A DNA stretch of 64,000 bases from Saccharopolyspora ipomoeae (GTDB lineage Bacteria; Actinomycetota; Actinomycetes; Mycobacteriales; Pseudonocardiaceae): the NCBI RefSeq assembly GCF_029952525.1, contig NZ_JASAOF010000017.1, positions 1-64,000 on the forward strand, given 5' to 3'. The notes below the pieces were generated by a model. It saw only the letters and a program-made list of their open reading frames with translations. It ran no database searches and was not told where the DNA came from. Position numbers and translations under genes: made by a program. Below are positions 26,001 through 40,200 of the stretch, piece by piece (position 1 is the first letter of the stretch; every line of letters begins with the position of its first letter).

Positions 26001-28262
26001 GAAAGCATGAGACACGCTGAGTCGCTTGAACTCCCAGTTCCCGGCAACCGCCATCACGGCGTCCTCATCCCCAGCCAGCACGACCGACTCCGGGCCGTTC
26101 ACAGCCGCCAAAGAGACGACACCCGATCGAGAATTGCCATTTTCAGGGGGACGAATACCGGAGTTTTCGGGGGGACGAATACTCCGGTATTCGTCCCCCC
26201 GAATACGGGAGTTTTCCGTGTCAGAAGGTTCACCCGACAGGTACGGCAGGACATCGGACTCGCTCGCGCGGACCGCGACCATCACACCGCCCGAAGGCAG
26301 GGCCTGCATCAACGAGGCTCGGGCCGTGATCAACGTGCAGGCGTCCTCGAGGGACAGCACACCGGCTACGTGGGCTGCGGCGACTTCCCCGATCGAGTGG
26401 CCTGCCAAGTGGTCCGGGGTGATGCCGAAGGACTCGATGAGGCGGTAGAGGGCGATCTCGAAGGCGAACAGGGCCGGTTGGGCGACGGCTGTCTGGTTGA
26501 GGGCTTCCTGGTCCTCGCCCCACATCACCTCTCGGACCGACGGGTCCAAGTGGGACAGGACCTCGTCCAGGGACTTGGCGAAGACCGGGTGGCGGGCGTG
26601 GAGATCTCGGCCCATGCCGAGGCGTTGGGAGCCCTGGCCCGAGAACAGCATCGCCAGGGGGCCGGGGCTCGCGACGCCTCGGGCCGCTTCTAGGAGACCG
26701 TCTTCGGTGGTGAGGAGGACTGCGCGGTGGTCGAAGGTGGTGCGGGTGGCGAGCAGCGAGTGGCCGATGTCGTGGGGGTGACCGTCGAGCGCGCGGATCC
26801 GCTCGAGCTGGGCGTCGAGCGCCGCCGGGGACTTCGCCGAGACGACCAGCGGGACCGGGCCGGTGGCCGCGGGCTCCGGTTCCGCGGCCGGTTCGGGTGC
26901 TTCGCGGAGGATGACGTGGGCGTTGGTGCCGCTGACGCCGAACGAGGACACCCCGGCGCGGCGCGGCTTCTCGCCGCGCGGCCACGACTCCGGCTCGGTG
27001 AGCAGGCGTGCGCTGCCCGCCGACCAGTCGACGTGCGCCGACGGCTCGCTGACGTGGAGCGTCCGGGGCAGCAGCTCGTGCTGCAGCGCCAGCACCATCT
27101 TGATGACCCCGGCGGCACCGGCCGCGGCCTGGGTGTGGCCGATGTTGGACTTGATCGCGCCGAGCCGCAGCGGCTGCTCCCGCTCCTGCCCGTAGGTCGC
27201 CAGCAGCGCCTGCGCCTCGATCGGGTCGCCCAGGGTCGTTCCGGTGCCGTGCGCCTCCACGGCGTCCACATCGGACGGTCCGAGTCCGGCGGAGGCCAGG
27301 GCCGCGCGGATCACCTCGCGCTGCGCGGGACCGTTGGGCGCGGTCAGCCCGTTGGAGGCGCCGTCCTGGTTGACCGCGCTGCCCTCCAGCACCGCCAGCA
27401 CCGGGTGCCCGTGGCGCTCGGCGTCGGAGAGCTTCTCCACCACCAGCACGCCGATGCCCTCCGACCAGCCGGTTCCGTCGGCGTCGTCGGAGAACGCCTT
27501 GCACCGCCCGTCCGGGGCGAGCCCGCCCTGCCGGGTGAACCCGGCGAAGTTCGACGAGGTGGCCATGACCGTGACCCCGCCCGCCACCGCCAGCGAGCAC
27601 TCGCCGCCGCGCAGCGCCTGCGCCGCCAGATGCAGCGACACCAGCGCCGAGGAGCACGCGGTGTCCACCGTCACCGCCGGCCCCTCGAAGCCGAAGGTGT
27701 AGGCGACGCGGCCGGAGATCACGCTGGCGGCGGTGCCCATCCCGGCGTGCCCGCCGACGTCCTCCTGCGAGCCGATGAGCACGTGCCCGTAGTCCTGACC
27801 GTTGGTGCCGACGAACACCCCGGTCCGGCTGCCGCGCAGCGACACCGGGTCGATGCCGGCGCGTTCGACGGCCTCCCAGGTGGTTTCGAGCAGGAGGCGC
27901 TGCTGCGGGTCCATCGCCAGCGCCTCGCGCGGCGAGATCCCGAAGAAGCCCGGGTCGAACTCGGCCGCGTCGTGGAGGAAGCCGCCCTGCAGGGTGGCGC
28001 TGCGGCCGTCGTCGCCGCCCGCGAGGGTGCCCAGGTCCCAGCCGCGATCGGTCGGGAAGCCCGAGATCGCGTCGCGGCCGGACTCCAGCACGTCCCACAA
28101 GTCCTCCGGCGTGCGCACCCCGCCGGGGAAGCGGCAGGCGAGACCGACGATCGCGACCGGTTCGTGCTTGCCGGCCTCGACCTCCTCCAGCCGTTGACGG
28201 GCCTTGTGCAGGTCGGCGGTGACCCACTTCAGGTACTCAACGAGCTTCTCTTCGTCGGGCAT
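23013..28262 (-). CDS. Terminal PKS: KS-AT-KR-ACP-thioesterase
   Basis: Last PKS of the line, 1,749 aa. The N-terminal docking helix [18 protein letters not shown] leads to KS (~35-455, Cys ~203), AT (~530-840, GHSIGE ~622, HAFH, malonyl type, 24-bp repeat insert ~679-710), KR (~1100-1280, LDD, Tyr ~1247, B-type), ACP (Ser ~1407) and a type I thioesterase (~1500-1749) with GHSSGG (Ser ~1597), MLDTLS (Asp ~1627) and TDHMS (His ~1718). It performs the final malonate extension, reduces the carbon that becomes C3 and releases the chain, most likely by macrolactonisation. A one-module PKS with terminal thioesterase is also how candicidin (FscF) and amphotericin (AmphK) assembly ends. It starts 31 bp after the four-module PKS; AAGGAAGG lies 11 bp before ATG 28262. 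Confidence 0.94.
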   Translation of the reverse strand: MPDEEKLVEYLKWVTADLHKARQRLEEVEAGKHEPVAIVGLACRFPGGVRTPEDLWDVLESGRDAISGFPTDRGWDLGTLAGGDDGRSATLQGGFLHDAAEFDPGFFGISPREALAMDPQQRLLLETTWEAVERAGIDPVSLRGSRTGVFVGTNGQDYGHVLIGSQEDVGGHAGMGTAASVISGRVAYTFGFEGPAVTVDTACSSALVSLHLAAQALRGGECSLAVAGGVTVMATSSNFAGFTRQGGLAPDGRCKAFSDDADGTGWSEGIGVLVVEKLSDAERHGHPVLAVLEGSAVNQDGASNGLTAPNGPAQREVIRAALASAGLGPSDVDAVEAHGTGTTLGDPIEAQALLATYGQEREQPLRLGAIKSNIGHTQAAAGAAGVIKMVLALQHELLPRTLHVSEPSAHVDWSAGSARLLTEPESWPRGEKPRRAGVSSFGVSGTNAHVILREAPEPAAEPEPAATGPVPLVVSAKSPAALDAQLERIRALDGHPHDIGHSLLATRTTFDHRAVLLTTEDGLLEAARGVASPGPLAMLFSGQGSQRLGMGRDLHARHPVFAKSLDEVLSHLDPSVREVMWGEDQEALNQTAVAQPALFAFEIALYRLIESFGITPDHLAGHSIGEVAAAHVAGVLSLEDACTLITARASLMQALPSGGVMVAVRASESDVLPYLSGEPSDTENSRIRGDEYRSIRPPENSGIRPPENGNSRSGVVSLAAVNGPESVVLAGDEDAVMAVAGNWEFKRLSVSHAFHSARMEPMLGEFRDVVEGLSFREARVPVVAAGDVTSPEFWVRHVREAVRFHDSVTSLREEGVRRFLEVGPDGALSAMVDGCVPSLRKDRGEDVAFLAALARLHVSGAGVDWAPLFAGTGARKVELPTYPFDRERYWPESAVDPRTAFGKLDEPRGALHRVDWVSTDVGTASSGARWAIIGSDELDLAHLLYSAGQTVTGYGETLADAAGDSGIAPDVFLVTLSSGRDAADAHALAERVLGLVQECLADPRYDRARVVFVSHGATTGEDLASAAAWGLVRSAQSENPGRFLLVDSDGEPLSAATLPELVSTDEPQVLVRGGRTHVARLVELPRTETPHADWDPERTVLITGGTGGLGAELARHLVTRRGVRHLLLVSRRGADAPGAAELQAELAEHGAAATAAAVDVADPDAVTALLKSIPAERPLGAVVHTAGVLDDGLVDALTPQRLADVMRPKVDGAWNLHAATRDLDLSAFVLYSSLANVLGGAGQGNYGAANAYLDALAAHRRAAGLPGVSLAWGPWMQTGGMTGELSDAALDRITRSGIPPLAPERGHALFDAALTGDDALLVAAHVETGSRGNVAPLLRGLRPDEPAARPSGTAAVTFRDRLREADPEAREPMLRVLIVDTSAALLGHPDPSAVDPERDFLELGFDSLIAVELRNQLSEQLGARPSSSIVFDSKTPAQLAKTLLVELGSLDGPRAAPTPGLGRAVDPGDTLHGLFMQSVSSGQTLQGLQVLKHVALLRPQFENPAELEELPTPVPLADGPKQPKLICISAPGATAGIHMYARLAAQLRGKREVAALPLVGFEPGEPLPATGEAAARWVAEAVLHASDGEPFALVGHSSGGTLAYFAAAVLEETWGITPEAVIMLDTLSLRYDSHEGMDFDAVTTNYFNTMESPAVSLNSARLSAMAHWFVRIVDIGLETSAPKLMIRCAKEVDGTDLEITGKDVAVPHDDLRLVQTDHMSMVKEDSDLTAQVIEDWLGTRTPTAPGEVS
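26128..26223 (-). repeat. 24-bp AT-domain repeat array, 4 units, one forming a hairpin
   Basis: Units at 26128, 26152, 26176 and 26200. Two units read CGAATAC(C/G)GGAG, while the third carries the core as TCCGGTATTCG so that neighbouring bases pair: 26169-26182 with 26187-26200 (14 bp, 4-base loop). Encodes [24 protein letters not shown] in the terminal PKS AT. Confidence 0.88.
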
Positions 28263-28293
28263 GGCCGGTGTGCCTTCCTTCTCGGAACCAGGA

Positions 28294-31200
28294 TCAGCGC
28301 TCGGCGTCGCGGCCGAGCTCGTTGTCGATGAACGCCAGGACCTCGTCGGTGCTGGCCGCCTGGATCCGCTCGGCCACCGCGACCTCCTCGGCTCCCACGC
28401 CGGACCCGCCGTACTGGGACAGCAGGTTGCGCAGCCGCGCCGGGGCGCCGGAGCGGGCCCGCTGCTCCGGGTCGCTGGCGGCCAGCAGCGATTCCAGCCG
28501 GTCGAGCTCGCCGAGCAGGACCTCCACCGGGTCGGCTTCGGCGCCGAAGAGCTCCCCGGCGAGGAACGCGGCGAGCTCGGCGGGCGTCGGGTGGTCGAAC
28601 ACCAGCGTCGAGGGCAGCTTCACGCCGCACGCGGCCGACAGGCTGTTGCGCAGCTCCACCGCGGTCAGCGAGTCGAAGCCGACCTGGCGGAACTCCTTGT
28701 CCGGGTCCACGGCCTCCGGCGAGGTGTGGCCGAGGACCCCGGCGGCGTGGCCGCGCACGAGACCCACCAGGTGCCGCATCCGCTCGTCCGGGTCGAGCCC
28801 GGCGAGGCTGCTCGCCAGGTCGATCTCGGGACGCTGCGCCGCGGGTTCGGGTCCGCTGATCAGACCGCGCAGCACGGCGGCCACGGGCCCGTCGCTGCGG
28901 CCGCCGACGATCCGGGCGGCGACCAGCAGCGCGTCGTCCCGGCCGGTGGCCTCGTCGAACAGCGCGAGGCCCTGGGCGACCGACAGCGGCGGCACGTCGG
29001 AACGCCCGATCCGCTCGGCGGCGCCGTCGGCCAAACCGCTTGCCATGCCGACGGATTCGGTCCACGGCCCCCAGGCCAGGGACGTCGCGACCAGTCCCCG
29101 CGCCCGGCGGTGTTCGGCGAGGGCGTCGAGGAAGGCGTTGGCCGCCGCGTAGTTGCCCTGACCGGCCGAGCCGATGACCCCGGCGATCGAGGAGTAGAGG
29201 ACGAACGCCGACAGGTCGAGATCGCGGGTGGCCTCGTGCAGGTTCCAGGCGCCGTCGACCTTGGGCCGCAGCACCGCGTCCAGCCGTTCCGGCGTCAGCG
29301 ACGAGACGATGCCGTCGTCGAGCACACCGGCGGCGTGCACCACGGCCGTCAGCGGTCGCTCCACTTCGGACACCAGCCGGTCCACGGCGGCGCGGTCGGC
29401 GAAGTCGCAGGCCGCGACCGCGACCTCGGCACCGCTCTCGACGAGCTCGTCCCGGAGTTCGGCCGCCCCCACGGCTTCCGGGCCGCTGCGGGACGCGAGC
29501 AGCAGGTGCCGCACACCACGCTCGGCGACCAGGTGCCGCGCGAGCTCGGCGCCCAGGCCACCGGTGCCGCCGGTGATGAGCACCGTGCCCTCGGGGTCCC
29601 AGTCGCGGGGTTCGGCCTGGTCCGCGATCCGGTCGAGCCTGCCGACCAGCGGTGTTCCGCCGCGCAGCAGCACCTGGGTCTCACCGGAGTCGAGCAGTCC
29701 CGGCACCATCGGCAGCGCGTCCGGCTCGTCGAGGTCGACCAGCAGGAACGTGCCGGGGTTCTCCGACTGGGCCGAGCGCACCAGGCCCCACGCGGTCGCG
29801 GCGGCGAGGTCGTCGCCGCCGACCGCGCCCCGGGTGGCGAGCACCAGGCGGCTGCGGGTGAACCGGTCGTCGGCCGACCACTCCTGCACCAGGTCCAGCA
29901 CTCGGGCCGCCGTCTCGCGGGCGGCGCGGGCGCCGGTGTCCTCGCAGGTCAGCGGGACCAGCACGACGTCGGGCACGTCGTCGGCGATCGCCGCGAGCGC
30001 GGGCGCGGCGGTCACCTGGTGACCGGCCTTGTCCAGCGCCACGGCGGCGCCGAGCACGTCGTCGCCGAGCACCACCCACCGGGTGTCCTCGCCCGCGGCC
30101 GTGGCCTCGGCGGGCACCCAGTCCAGCCGCAGCAGCCGATCCCGTTGCGGCGCAGCGGTGTTCTGCAGCGGTGTCGGCCAGAAGCGCTCGTGCTGGAACG
30201 GGTAGGTCGGCAGGGGCACGCGCCGCGCACCGGCACCGGTGAACAGCCGCTCCCAGTCGACCCGCACGCCCGAGACGAACAGCCTGGCCAGCGCGGTCAC
30301 CGCGGACACCTCCTCGTCGCGGTCCCGGCGCAGCAGCGGCACGCACCCGTCGGCCAGGGCCGAGAGCACGCCGTCCGGCCCGACCTCCAGGAACGCGTCG
30401 GCCCCGGCCTCGCGCAGCGCTGCGACGCCGTCGGCGAAGCGCACGGGCTCGCGGACGTGCCGCACCCAGTACTCGGATGAGGCCAGCTCCTCGGGTGAGG
30501 CGAGGCGGCCGCTGAGGTTGGACACGACCGGGATCTCCGGTTCGCGGAAGGTCAGGTCGGCGACCGCGGTGCGGAACTCCTCCAGCATCGGCTCGACCAG
30601 CGGCGAGTGGAACGCGTGCGAGACCGGAAGCCGCCGGGTCCGGCGGCCCTGCTCGGCGAAGCGCTCGGCGACCGCCGCCACGGCGGCCTCGGCACCGGAG
30701 AGCACCACCGAGTCGGCGGCGTTGATCGCGCCGATCGCGACCTCGTCGCTCAGGTGCGGCGCCACCTCGTCCTCGGTGGCCTGCACGGCGACCATCGCGC
30801 CTCCGGCGGGCAGCGCCTGCATCAGGCGGGCTCGCGCCGAGACCAGCCGGCAGGCGTCGGTCAGCGACAGCACCCCGGCGACGTGCGCCGCGGCGATCTC
30901 GCCGATGGAGTGACCGCCGACGAATTCCGGTGCCACGCCCCAGGATTCGACGAGCCGGTAGAGCGCGACCTCGACGGCGAACAGCGCGGGCTGGGTGCGT
31001 CCGGTGCTGTTGAGGGCTTCGGCGTCGGCACCCCAGATGACCTCGCGGAGCCCGTCGTCGAGCTCGGCCAGCACGGCGTCGAGGGCGTCGGCGAAGACCG
31101 GGAACCGCTCGTGGAGCTCGCGGCCCATGCCGAGCCGCTGCGAGCCCTGACCGGAGAACAGCACCGCCACCGAGCGGCGCCGGGCCTCTCCCCTGGCGAG

Positions 31201-34200
31201 CTCGCGTCCGTCCAGCAGCACCGCCCGGTGCTCGAACGTCGAGCGCCGCAGCAGCGACGCGCCCACGTCGACCGGGTCGTGCTCGACGCTCCGGAGGCGT
31301 TCGAGCTGGTCGTCGAGGGCTTCGGGGGTCTTGGCCGACACCACCCAGGGCGCGGCGATCGTCCGCCGCTCCTCGGTGACCGCCTCGACCTCGGGGGCGC
31401 GTTCGAGGATCACGTGCGCGTTGGTGCCGCTGATGCCGAACGACGACACCCCGGCGCGCGCGGGCCGCTCCGACGCGGGCCACTCGGTCACACCGGTGAG
31501 CAGCTCGATGTCGCCCGCCGACCAGTCGACGTGCGAGGACGGCTCGGTGACGTGCAGCGTCCGCGGCAGCACGCCGTGGCGCAGCGCCATCACCATCTTG
31601 ATCACCCCGGCGGCACCGGCCGCGGCCTGCGTGTGGCCGAGGTTGGACTTCACCGACCCCAGCAGCAGCGGCCGCTCCCGGTCCTGGCCGTAGGTCGCCA
31701 GCAGCGCTTGGGCCTCGATCGGGTCGCCCAAAGTCGTTCCGGTGCCGTGGGCTTCGACGGCGTCCACATCGGACGGTTCCAGCCCGGCGCCGGCGAGCGC
31801 CTGCCGGATCACCCGCTGCTGCGACGGGCCGTTCGGCGCGGTCAGGCCGTTGGACGCGCCGTCCTGGTTGACCGCGCTGCCCCGCAGCACCGCCAGCACC
31901 TCGTGGCCGTTGCGCTGCGCGTCGGACAGGCGCTCGACCACCAGCACGCCGATGCCCTCCGACCAGGCGGTGCCGTCGGCGGTGTCGGAGAACGGCTTGC
32001 AGCGGCCGTCGAACGCGAGCCCGCCCTGCTGGGTGAACTCCATGAACGCGCCCGGCGTCGACATCAGCTGCACGCCCCCGGCCAGCGCCAGCGAGCACTC
32101 GCCGTTGCGCAGCGCCTGCATCGCCACGTGCAGCGCCACCAGCGCCGACGAGCACGCGGTGTCGATGGTCATCGCCGGGCCTTCGAGCCCGAGCACGTAG
32201 GACAGGCGACCGGAGATGATGCTCGGCGAGGTCCCGGTGCCCGAGTACCCGGCCATGCTCAGCTCCGAACCGAGCACGAGGTGCGCGTAGTCCTGGCCGC
32301 TGGCGCCGACGAACACGCCGGTGCGGCTGCCGCGCAGCGACACCGGGTCGATGCCGGCGCGTTCCAGCGCCTCCCACGACAGCTCCAGCGTCAGCCGCTG
32401 GTGCGGGTCCATCGACACGGCCTCGCGCGGCGAGATGCCGAAGAACGCCGGGTCGAAGTCGGCGATGCCGGAGATGAACCCGCCGCAGTCGGTGGCGCTG
32501 CTGCCCGGCCCGTCACCGGCGAGCGAGGCGAGGTCCCAGCCCCGGTCGGTCGGGAACGGGCCGATCGCGTCGCGCCCCTCGGCCAGCAGCTCCCACAGCG
32601 CCTCCGGCGTGTCGGCACCGCCCGGGAAGCGGCAGCTGAGCCCGACGATGGCGATCGGGTCGTCGCGGACGTCGACGCTGGTGAGCGGTTCGTCGGTGGC
32701 CTCGACGTCGGGGGCCTCGGCGTCGAAGAGCTCGCCGAGCAGGAACTCCGCCATCTCCACCGGCGTCGGGTAGTCGAAGACCAGCGTGGCCGGCAGCGTC
32801 AGGCCCGTCGCCGTGCCCAGCCGGTTCCCCAGTTCGACCGAGGTCAGCGAGTCGAAGCCGAGCTGCCGGAACTCGCGCTCCTCGTCGATGGAGTCGGACG
32901 ACGAGTGCCCCAGGACCGCGGCGGCCTCCCCGCGCACCAGGTCCACGAGAGCCCGGGCGCGCTGCGCCGGCGGCACGCTCTGCAGCTGCGAAGCGGCCGC
33001 GGCGCCGTCGGTGCCGGACGCGGCGACGCGGCGGCTGCCGCGCACCAGGCCCTGCAGCATCGGCGGTAGCATGCCGGTCAGCGCCCCGGTCTTGATCTGC
33101 GCGGGCACCACCAGCGGCGAGTCGACGCCGGTGGCCAGGTCGAACAGCCACAGGCCGATCTCGACGGGCAGCGGTGGCAGCGCCGACTGCTCCAGGCGCT
33201 GCAGCTGCCGGGCGTCCATCGTGCTGGTCATGCCGAGCGACGAGGCCCACGCGCTCCACGCCAGCGACATCGCGGGCAGCCCGAGGTCGCGCCGGTGCGC
33301 GGCAAGCGCGTCGAGGAAGCTGTTGCCGGCCGCGTAGTTGCCCTGGCCCGGTGTGCCGAGCAGACCCGACACCGACGAGTACAGGACGAACGCGGCCAGG
33401 TCCTGGTCGCGGGTGAGCTCGTGCAGGTGCCAGGCGGCGTCGGCCTTGGGCTTGAGGACCTTCTCCAGCCGCTCGTGGGTGAGCGACCCGATCGCGCCGT
33501 CGTCGAGCACGCCGGAGGCGTGCACCACGGCGGTCAGCGGGCGGTCCACTTCGGACAGAACGCGGGCGAGCGAGTCGCGGTCGGCCAGGTCGCAGGCCTC
33601 GATGGCCACGGTCGCGCCGTGCTCGGAGAGCTCGTCGCGCAGCTCCGCCGCGCCCGGCGCGTCCGGCCCCCGGCGGCTGAGCAGCAGCAGGTGCCGCACG
33701 CCGCGGGTGACCACGAGGTGCCGGGCGAGCTCGGCGCCCAGACCACCGGTGCCGCCGGTGATGAGGACCGTGCCGTCGGGATCCCAGCCCTCCGGAACCG
33801 TGAGCACGATCTTGCCGATGTGCTTGGCGCGGCTCATGAACCGGAACGCCTCGCGGGCCCGCCGCACGTCCCAGGACTTGATCGGCAGCGGTTCCAGCAC
33901 GCCCTGGTCGAACAGCTCCAGCAGCTCGTGGAGCATCTGCTGGATGCGGTCGGGCTCCACCCAACCCAGGTCGAACGGCAGGTAGCGGATGCCGGGCAGG
34001 TCGTCCTGGTCGCGCAGGTCCGTCTTGCCCATCTCCAGGAACCGGCCGCCGTCTCCGAGCAGCCGCAGCGACGCGTCGATGAACTCGCCGGACAGGGCGT
34101 TGAGCACCACGTCGACGCCCTGGCCGAACCGCTGCTCGAACTCCACGGTGCGGGAGGAGGCGATGTGGTCGTCGGGGATGCCGAAACCGCGCAGCACGTC

Positions 34201-37200
34201 CTGCTTGCCCTCGCCGGCGGTCGCGAACACCTCCGCGCCGAGGTGCTGGGCGAGCTGGATCGCGGCCATGCCCACACCACCCGCACCGGCGTGGACCAGC
34301 ACCTTCTCGCCCGGCTGCACGGAAGCCAGGTCGACCAGCGCGTGGTAGGCGGTGAGGAACACCAGCGGCACGGACGCCGCGACCTCGAAGGTCCAGTCGT
34401 CGGGCACCCGCGCGAGGTGCCGCTCGTCGACCACGCCCAGCGGGCCGAAACCGCCGGGCAGCATGCCGAACACCGGGTCACCGACCCGCAGGTCCGCCAC
34501 GTCCGGGCCGGTCTCGACCACGACACCGGCGGCCTCGTTGCCCAGCAGCCCGGCCTCGCCCGGGTACATGCCCAGGGCGTTGAGGACGTCCCGGAAGTTC
34601 ATGCCCGCGCTGCGGATCCCGACCCGGACCTGGCGCCCCACCAGCGGTTCCAGCACCTCCGGGTAGGGGGTGAGTTCGAGGTCGTCGAGGCTGCCGCGGT
34701 GGGCGATGTCGAGCCGCCAGGGGCCGCCGGTCGGGGGTACCAGGCCGCCGTCGGTGGCCATCCGGGCCAGCCGCGCCGCGAAGGCGTCGCCGCCGCGGAC
34801 CGCGAGCTGCGGCTCGCGGGTGCCGAACATGCCGGGGGTGACGTCCGCGTCGGGGTCGAGGTCGATCAGCTGGAACCGGCCCGGCTGCTCGGCCTGCGCC
34901 GAGCGCACCAGGCCCCACACCGAAGCCGAGCCGAGGTCGGTGATCGGTTCGCCGTCGATGGACACCGCACCCCGGGTGACGAACACGATGGGCTTGCGGG
35001 CCTGCTGGAGCATGTCGAGCACGCGCTTGGTCTCGTCGTGCGCGGACTCGGGGTTCATGCCGCCGGTGATCTCGACCAGGTCGACCGACGGGCCCTCCAC
35101 CGAGTCGTCGACCTCGACCGGCACCCACTCGACCCGGTACAGCGGGTCCTCGACGGGCTTCACGGCGGCCGGCTGGTCGGTCGAGGGAGTGCGGACGACC
35201 AGCGAGGACACCGACATCACCGGCTTGCCCTCGACGTCGACCGCGGCCACCGACACGCCCGACCGGCCCGAGCGGGACAGCCGCACCCGCAACCGCGAGG
35301 CACCGATGGCGTGCAGCGAAACGCCGTCCCACGCGAACGGGAGCCCCTGGCCCGCGTCGTCGAGGAACGCGATCGCGTGCAGCGCGGAGTCCAGCAGGGC
35401 CGGGTGCACGCCGAACGAGCCCGCGTCGTCGATGGTCTCGGGCAGCGCGACCTCGACGAAGACGTCCTCGCCGCACCGCCAGGCCGCCTCCAGGCCCTGG
35501 AACACCGGGCCGTAGGACAGGCCGCCCTCGTGCAGGGTGGTGTAGAAGCCGTCGAGGTCGATCTCCTCGGCCCCGGCCGGGGGCCACTCGGTGGTGTCGA
35601 GCTCGGCGGTGTGGGCGCCGGAGACGAGCGTGCCGCTCGCGTGCTGCGTCCACTCCTCGGTGTTGGCGGGCCGGGCGTGGACGCTCACCGCGCGGCGACC
35701 GCTGTCGTCGGGGTCCTGCACCCGCACCTGCACGTCGACGGCGTCGCGCTCGCCGAGCACCAGCGGCACGACGATGCTCAGCCCGTCCACCCGGTCGCAG
35801 TCGACCATGTCACCCGCGCGCAGCGCGAAGTCGAGGAACCCGGTGCCGGGGAACAGCACCGCGCCGCCGACGACGTGATCGGCCAGCCACGGGTTCGTCG
35901 ACACCGACAACCGGCCGGACAGCACCAGCTGCTCGGTCCCGGCCACCGTGACGGCGGCGGTGAGCAGCGGGTGCCCGCCGCGGGTGAGCCCGAACGCCCG
36001 CGCGTCGCTGCGCCCGGTCCCGGAGGTCTTGGGCCACAACCGCTTGTGCTGGAACGGGTAGGTCGGCAGGTCCACCGACCGAGCCCCGCTCCCGGCGAAC
36101 CAGGCGTCCCAGTCGACCCGCACGCCGTCGGCGTGCAGCCGGGCCAGCGCGGTGATCGCGGCGACCTCCTCGCCCCGGTCCCCGCGCAGCACCGGGTGCG
36201 CCCCGGCGACCATCGCCGCCAGGACCCCGTCCGGCCCGACCTCCAGGAACCGGCTCGCCCCGGCCTCCCGCAACGCCTCGACGTTGTCGGAGAACCGCAC
36301 GGCCTCCCGCACGTGCCGAACCCAGAACTCGGGGCTCGTCACGTCCCCGGACGCGAACACCGGAATCCGGGGCTCCTGGAACCCGATCCCGCGGATCGCC
36401 TCCCGGAACTCCTCCAGCACCGGCTCCATGAGCGCCGAGTGGAAAGCATGAGAAACCTTGAGCCGCTTGAACTCCCAGTTCGACGCGACCTCAAGAACAG
36501 CGTCCTCGTCCCCGGCCAGAACCACCGAGTTCGGCCCGTTCACAGCCGCCAGCGACACCACACCACCCGAACCACTCCCGTCCCCAGATGACGGAATACG
36601 GGAGTAATCCGCTTCCGGAATACGGGAGTAATCCGCCACCGCGAGCCCGGACGAGCCGTCCGTCAGGTACGGCGCGACCTCGGACTCGCCGGCGCGGACC
36701 GCGACCATCGCGCCACCGGTCGGCAACGCCTGCATCAGGCGGGCGCGGGCCGTGATCAGGGTGCACGCGTCTTCCAAGGTCAGGACGCCCGCCACGTGGG
36801 CCGCGGCGACCTCCCCGATCGAGTGGCCTGCGAGGTAGCGGGGGCGGACCCCGAAGGATTCGAGGAGGCGGTAGAGGGCGACCTCGATGGCGAACAGGGC
36901 TGGTTGGGTCCAGCCCGTCTGGTCGAGGGCCTCGACGTCGTCGCCCCACATGACCTCGCGGAGCTGCGGGTCGAGGTGCAGCAGGGCCGCGTCGAGGGCG
37001 TCGGCGAACACCGGGAAGCGGTCGTAGAGCTCGCGGCCCATGCCCGAGCGCTGGGAGCCCTGGCCGGAGAACAGCATCGCCAGCGGTCCGTCGGCGGCGA
37101 CGCCGCGCGCGATCTCGGCGCCGTCGAGCAGCACCGCGCGGTGCGCGAAGGTCGCGCGGCCGGTCGCCAGCGTGTAGCCGACGTCGAGCGGGTCGCCGTC

Positions 37201-40200
37201 GACCTGGCGGATCCGCTCGACCTGCTCGTCGAGCGCCTCCTCGGTCCGAGCGCTGACCAGCCACGGCGTCGGGCCCGCCTCCCCGCGCACCGGCGGTTCG
37301 GGGGACTCGACGGATTCGAGGATGATGTGGGCGTTGGTGCCGCTCATGCCGAACGACGACACGCCCGCGCGGCGCGGCCGGTCCTCGACCGGCCAGGCCG
37401 CGGGCTCGGTGAGCAGCTCGATCCCGCCGGACCAGTCGATGCGCGAGGACGGCTCGGTGACGTGCAGCGTCTTGGGAACGAGCCCGTTGCGCATCGCCAT
37501 CACGACCTTGATCACGCCCGAAGCGCCGGCGGCGGCCTGCGAGTGACCGAGGTTCGACTTCACCGACCCGATCAGCAGCGGATGCCGCCGGTCGTGGTCG
37601 TAGGCGGCGACCAGCGCTTCGGCCTCGATCGGGTCGCCCAGCGTGGTTCCGGTCCCGTGCGCCTCGACGACGTCCACATCGGACGGTTCCAGCCGGGCGC
37701 TCGCCAGGGCTTCGCGGATGACGCGCTGCTGCGAAGGACCGTTGGGCGCGGTGAGCCCGTTCGAGGCCCCGTCCTGGTTGACCGCCGAGCCGCGCACCAC
37801 GGCCAGCACCTGGTGCCCGTGGCGCTCGGCGTCGGAAAGCCGCTCCAGCACCAGCATCCCGACACCTTCGGACCAGCCGGTGCCGTCGGCGTCGTCGGAG
37901 AACGCCTTGCAGCGCCCGTCCTCGGCGATGCCGCCCTGCAGCGAGAAACCGCCGAAGCTGGTGGGCGTCGCCAGCACGCTCACGCCCCCGGCCAGCGCCA
38001 GCGAGCACTCGCCGCCGGACAGCGCCCGCGCAGCCATGTGCAGCGACACCAGCGCCGACGAGCAGGCGGTGTCGACGGTGACCGCCGGTCCTTCCAGGCC
38101 CAGCACGTAGGACAGGCGGCCGGACAGGACGCTGGCGGCCAGGCCGGTGCTGGCGTGGCCCTGCAGGTCCTCGTTGGCCGCCATCACGATCTGCTGGTAG
38201 TCCTGCCCGTTGGTGCCGACGAACACGCCGGTCCGGCTGCCGCGCAGCGACGACGGGTCCACTCCGGCGCGCTCGAACGCCTCCCAGGAGGTCTCCAGCA
38301 GGAGCCGCTGCTGCGGGTCCATCGCCAGCGCCTCGCGCGGCGGGATGCTGAAGAACTCCGGGTCGAAATCGGCGACGCCGGTGAGGAATCCGCCCTTGCC
38401 GGTGGAGCTGGTCATGCCCGCCAGGTCCCAGCCGCGGTCGGTCGGGAAGTCGCCGATCGCGTCCCGGCCCTCCACCAGCATCCGCCACAGGTCCTCGGGC
38501 GAGTCGACGCCGCCGGAGTAGTGGCAGGCCATGCCGACGATGGCGATGTCGTCGTCCGCGCTCAGCGGCGCGGCCTCGCTCACCTGGACCGGCGCGGCGG
38601 CTTCGTCGTCGAGGAGTTCGGCGACGAGGTGGTCGGCGAGACCGCGCGGGGTGGGGTGGTCGAAGACGAGCCCGGTGGGCAGGTTCAGCCCGGTGACCTC
38701 CCGGAGCCGGTTGCGGAGCTCGACGGCGGTCAGCGAGTCGAATCCCAGGTCGCGGAAGGCCTTGTCGGCGCTGATCGCGCCCTCGTCGGCGTGCCCGAGC
38801 GCGGTGGCGGCGTGGGTGAGCACCAGGTCGAGCAGGACCTCGACGCGGTCGCCCGGGTGCGTGGCGCGCAGTTCCCGGCGCAGTTCAGCGCCGCGTTCCT
38901 CGCTGTCGGTGGCCGACCCCAGCCGGGCCAGCACGTCCCGCGCCTCGGGCAGGTCTGCCAGCACGGGGCTGCGGCGCAGGTTCAGCAGCGCGCCGAGCAC
39001 GCGCGGCTGGTTGAGGTCGGCGACGATCGTGGCGGGGGTCGTCTCGCCGACCGCGCGGCGCAGCGCCGACAGCGCGAGCTCCGGGTCCAGCGTGGAGGAA
39101 CCGAGTCGGCTGATCTCCTCGGCGGCGCCGGTGTTGGACGCCATCCCCTCGCCGGTCCAAGCGCCCCAGGCGATCGAGGTCGCCGGGAGCCCGGCGGCGT
39201 TCCTGCGGTGCGCGATGCCGTCGAGCACCGCGTTGGCCGCGGCGTAGGTGCTCTGCGCGGGGCTGCCGACGGCGCCGGTCACCGAGGAGAACAGCACGAA
39301 GGCGGTCAGGTCGAGGTCACGGGTGAGCTCGTCGAGCAGCAGCGCGGACTCCGCCTTGGCGCGGACGACCTCGTCGAACCGATCGGGGGTGAGCTCGTCG
39401 AGGGAGCCGCCGTCGAGCACGCCCGCAGCGTGCACCACCGCGGTGACCTGGGACAACCCGGACAGGACCGCGCTCAGCGCGTCCCTGTCGGCGACGTCGC
39501 AGGCCACGACCGACACCTCGGCACCGGTGTCGCGCAGCTCCTCGCTCAGCTCGGCGGCGCCCGGCGCGTCGGGGCCGCGTCGGCTCAGCAGCACGACGTG
39601 CTGCGCGCCGCGCCGGGCGACGTCGCGGGCGACGTGGCCGCCGAGCGCGCCGGTGCCGCCGGTGATGACGACGGTGCCCGACGGTTCCCACTCGGCGAGC
39701 GCGCCCCCGGGCGCCTGCGCGATCCGGCGGCCGAAGACGCCCGCCGCCCGGACGGCGACCTGGTCCTCCCCGGACTCGCCGTCGAGGACCGAGGCCAGGC
39801 GCGCGGCGGTGCGCTCGTCGAGGGGCTGCTCGGGCAGGTCGACGAGACCGCCCCAGCGGTGCGGATGTTCGAGCGCCGCGACGCGGCCGAGTCCCCAGAC
39901 GCCGGCCTGCCACGGGCTGGTGACCGCGTCCGAGCGGCCGACCGACACGGCGCCGCTGGTCAGCGTCCACAGCGGCGCGGTGACCCCGGCGTCGCCGAGT
40001 GCCTGCACCAGTGCGGCGGTGCCGAGGACGGGGGTCGGGTCGCCGGGGTCGTCGAGCGCCAGCAACGACACGACGCCCGTGACCTCGGTGTGCGCGACGG
40101 TGATCCGCTCGGCGAGGTGGGCGCGGTCGGTGGCGTCGACCTCGCAGGTGACGGCGGTGTCGAGCGCGGCGAGCACGGCCGTCGCGCGCGGGTCGTCGGC

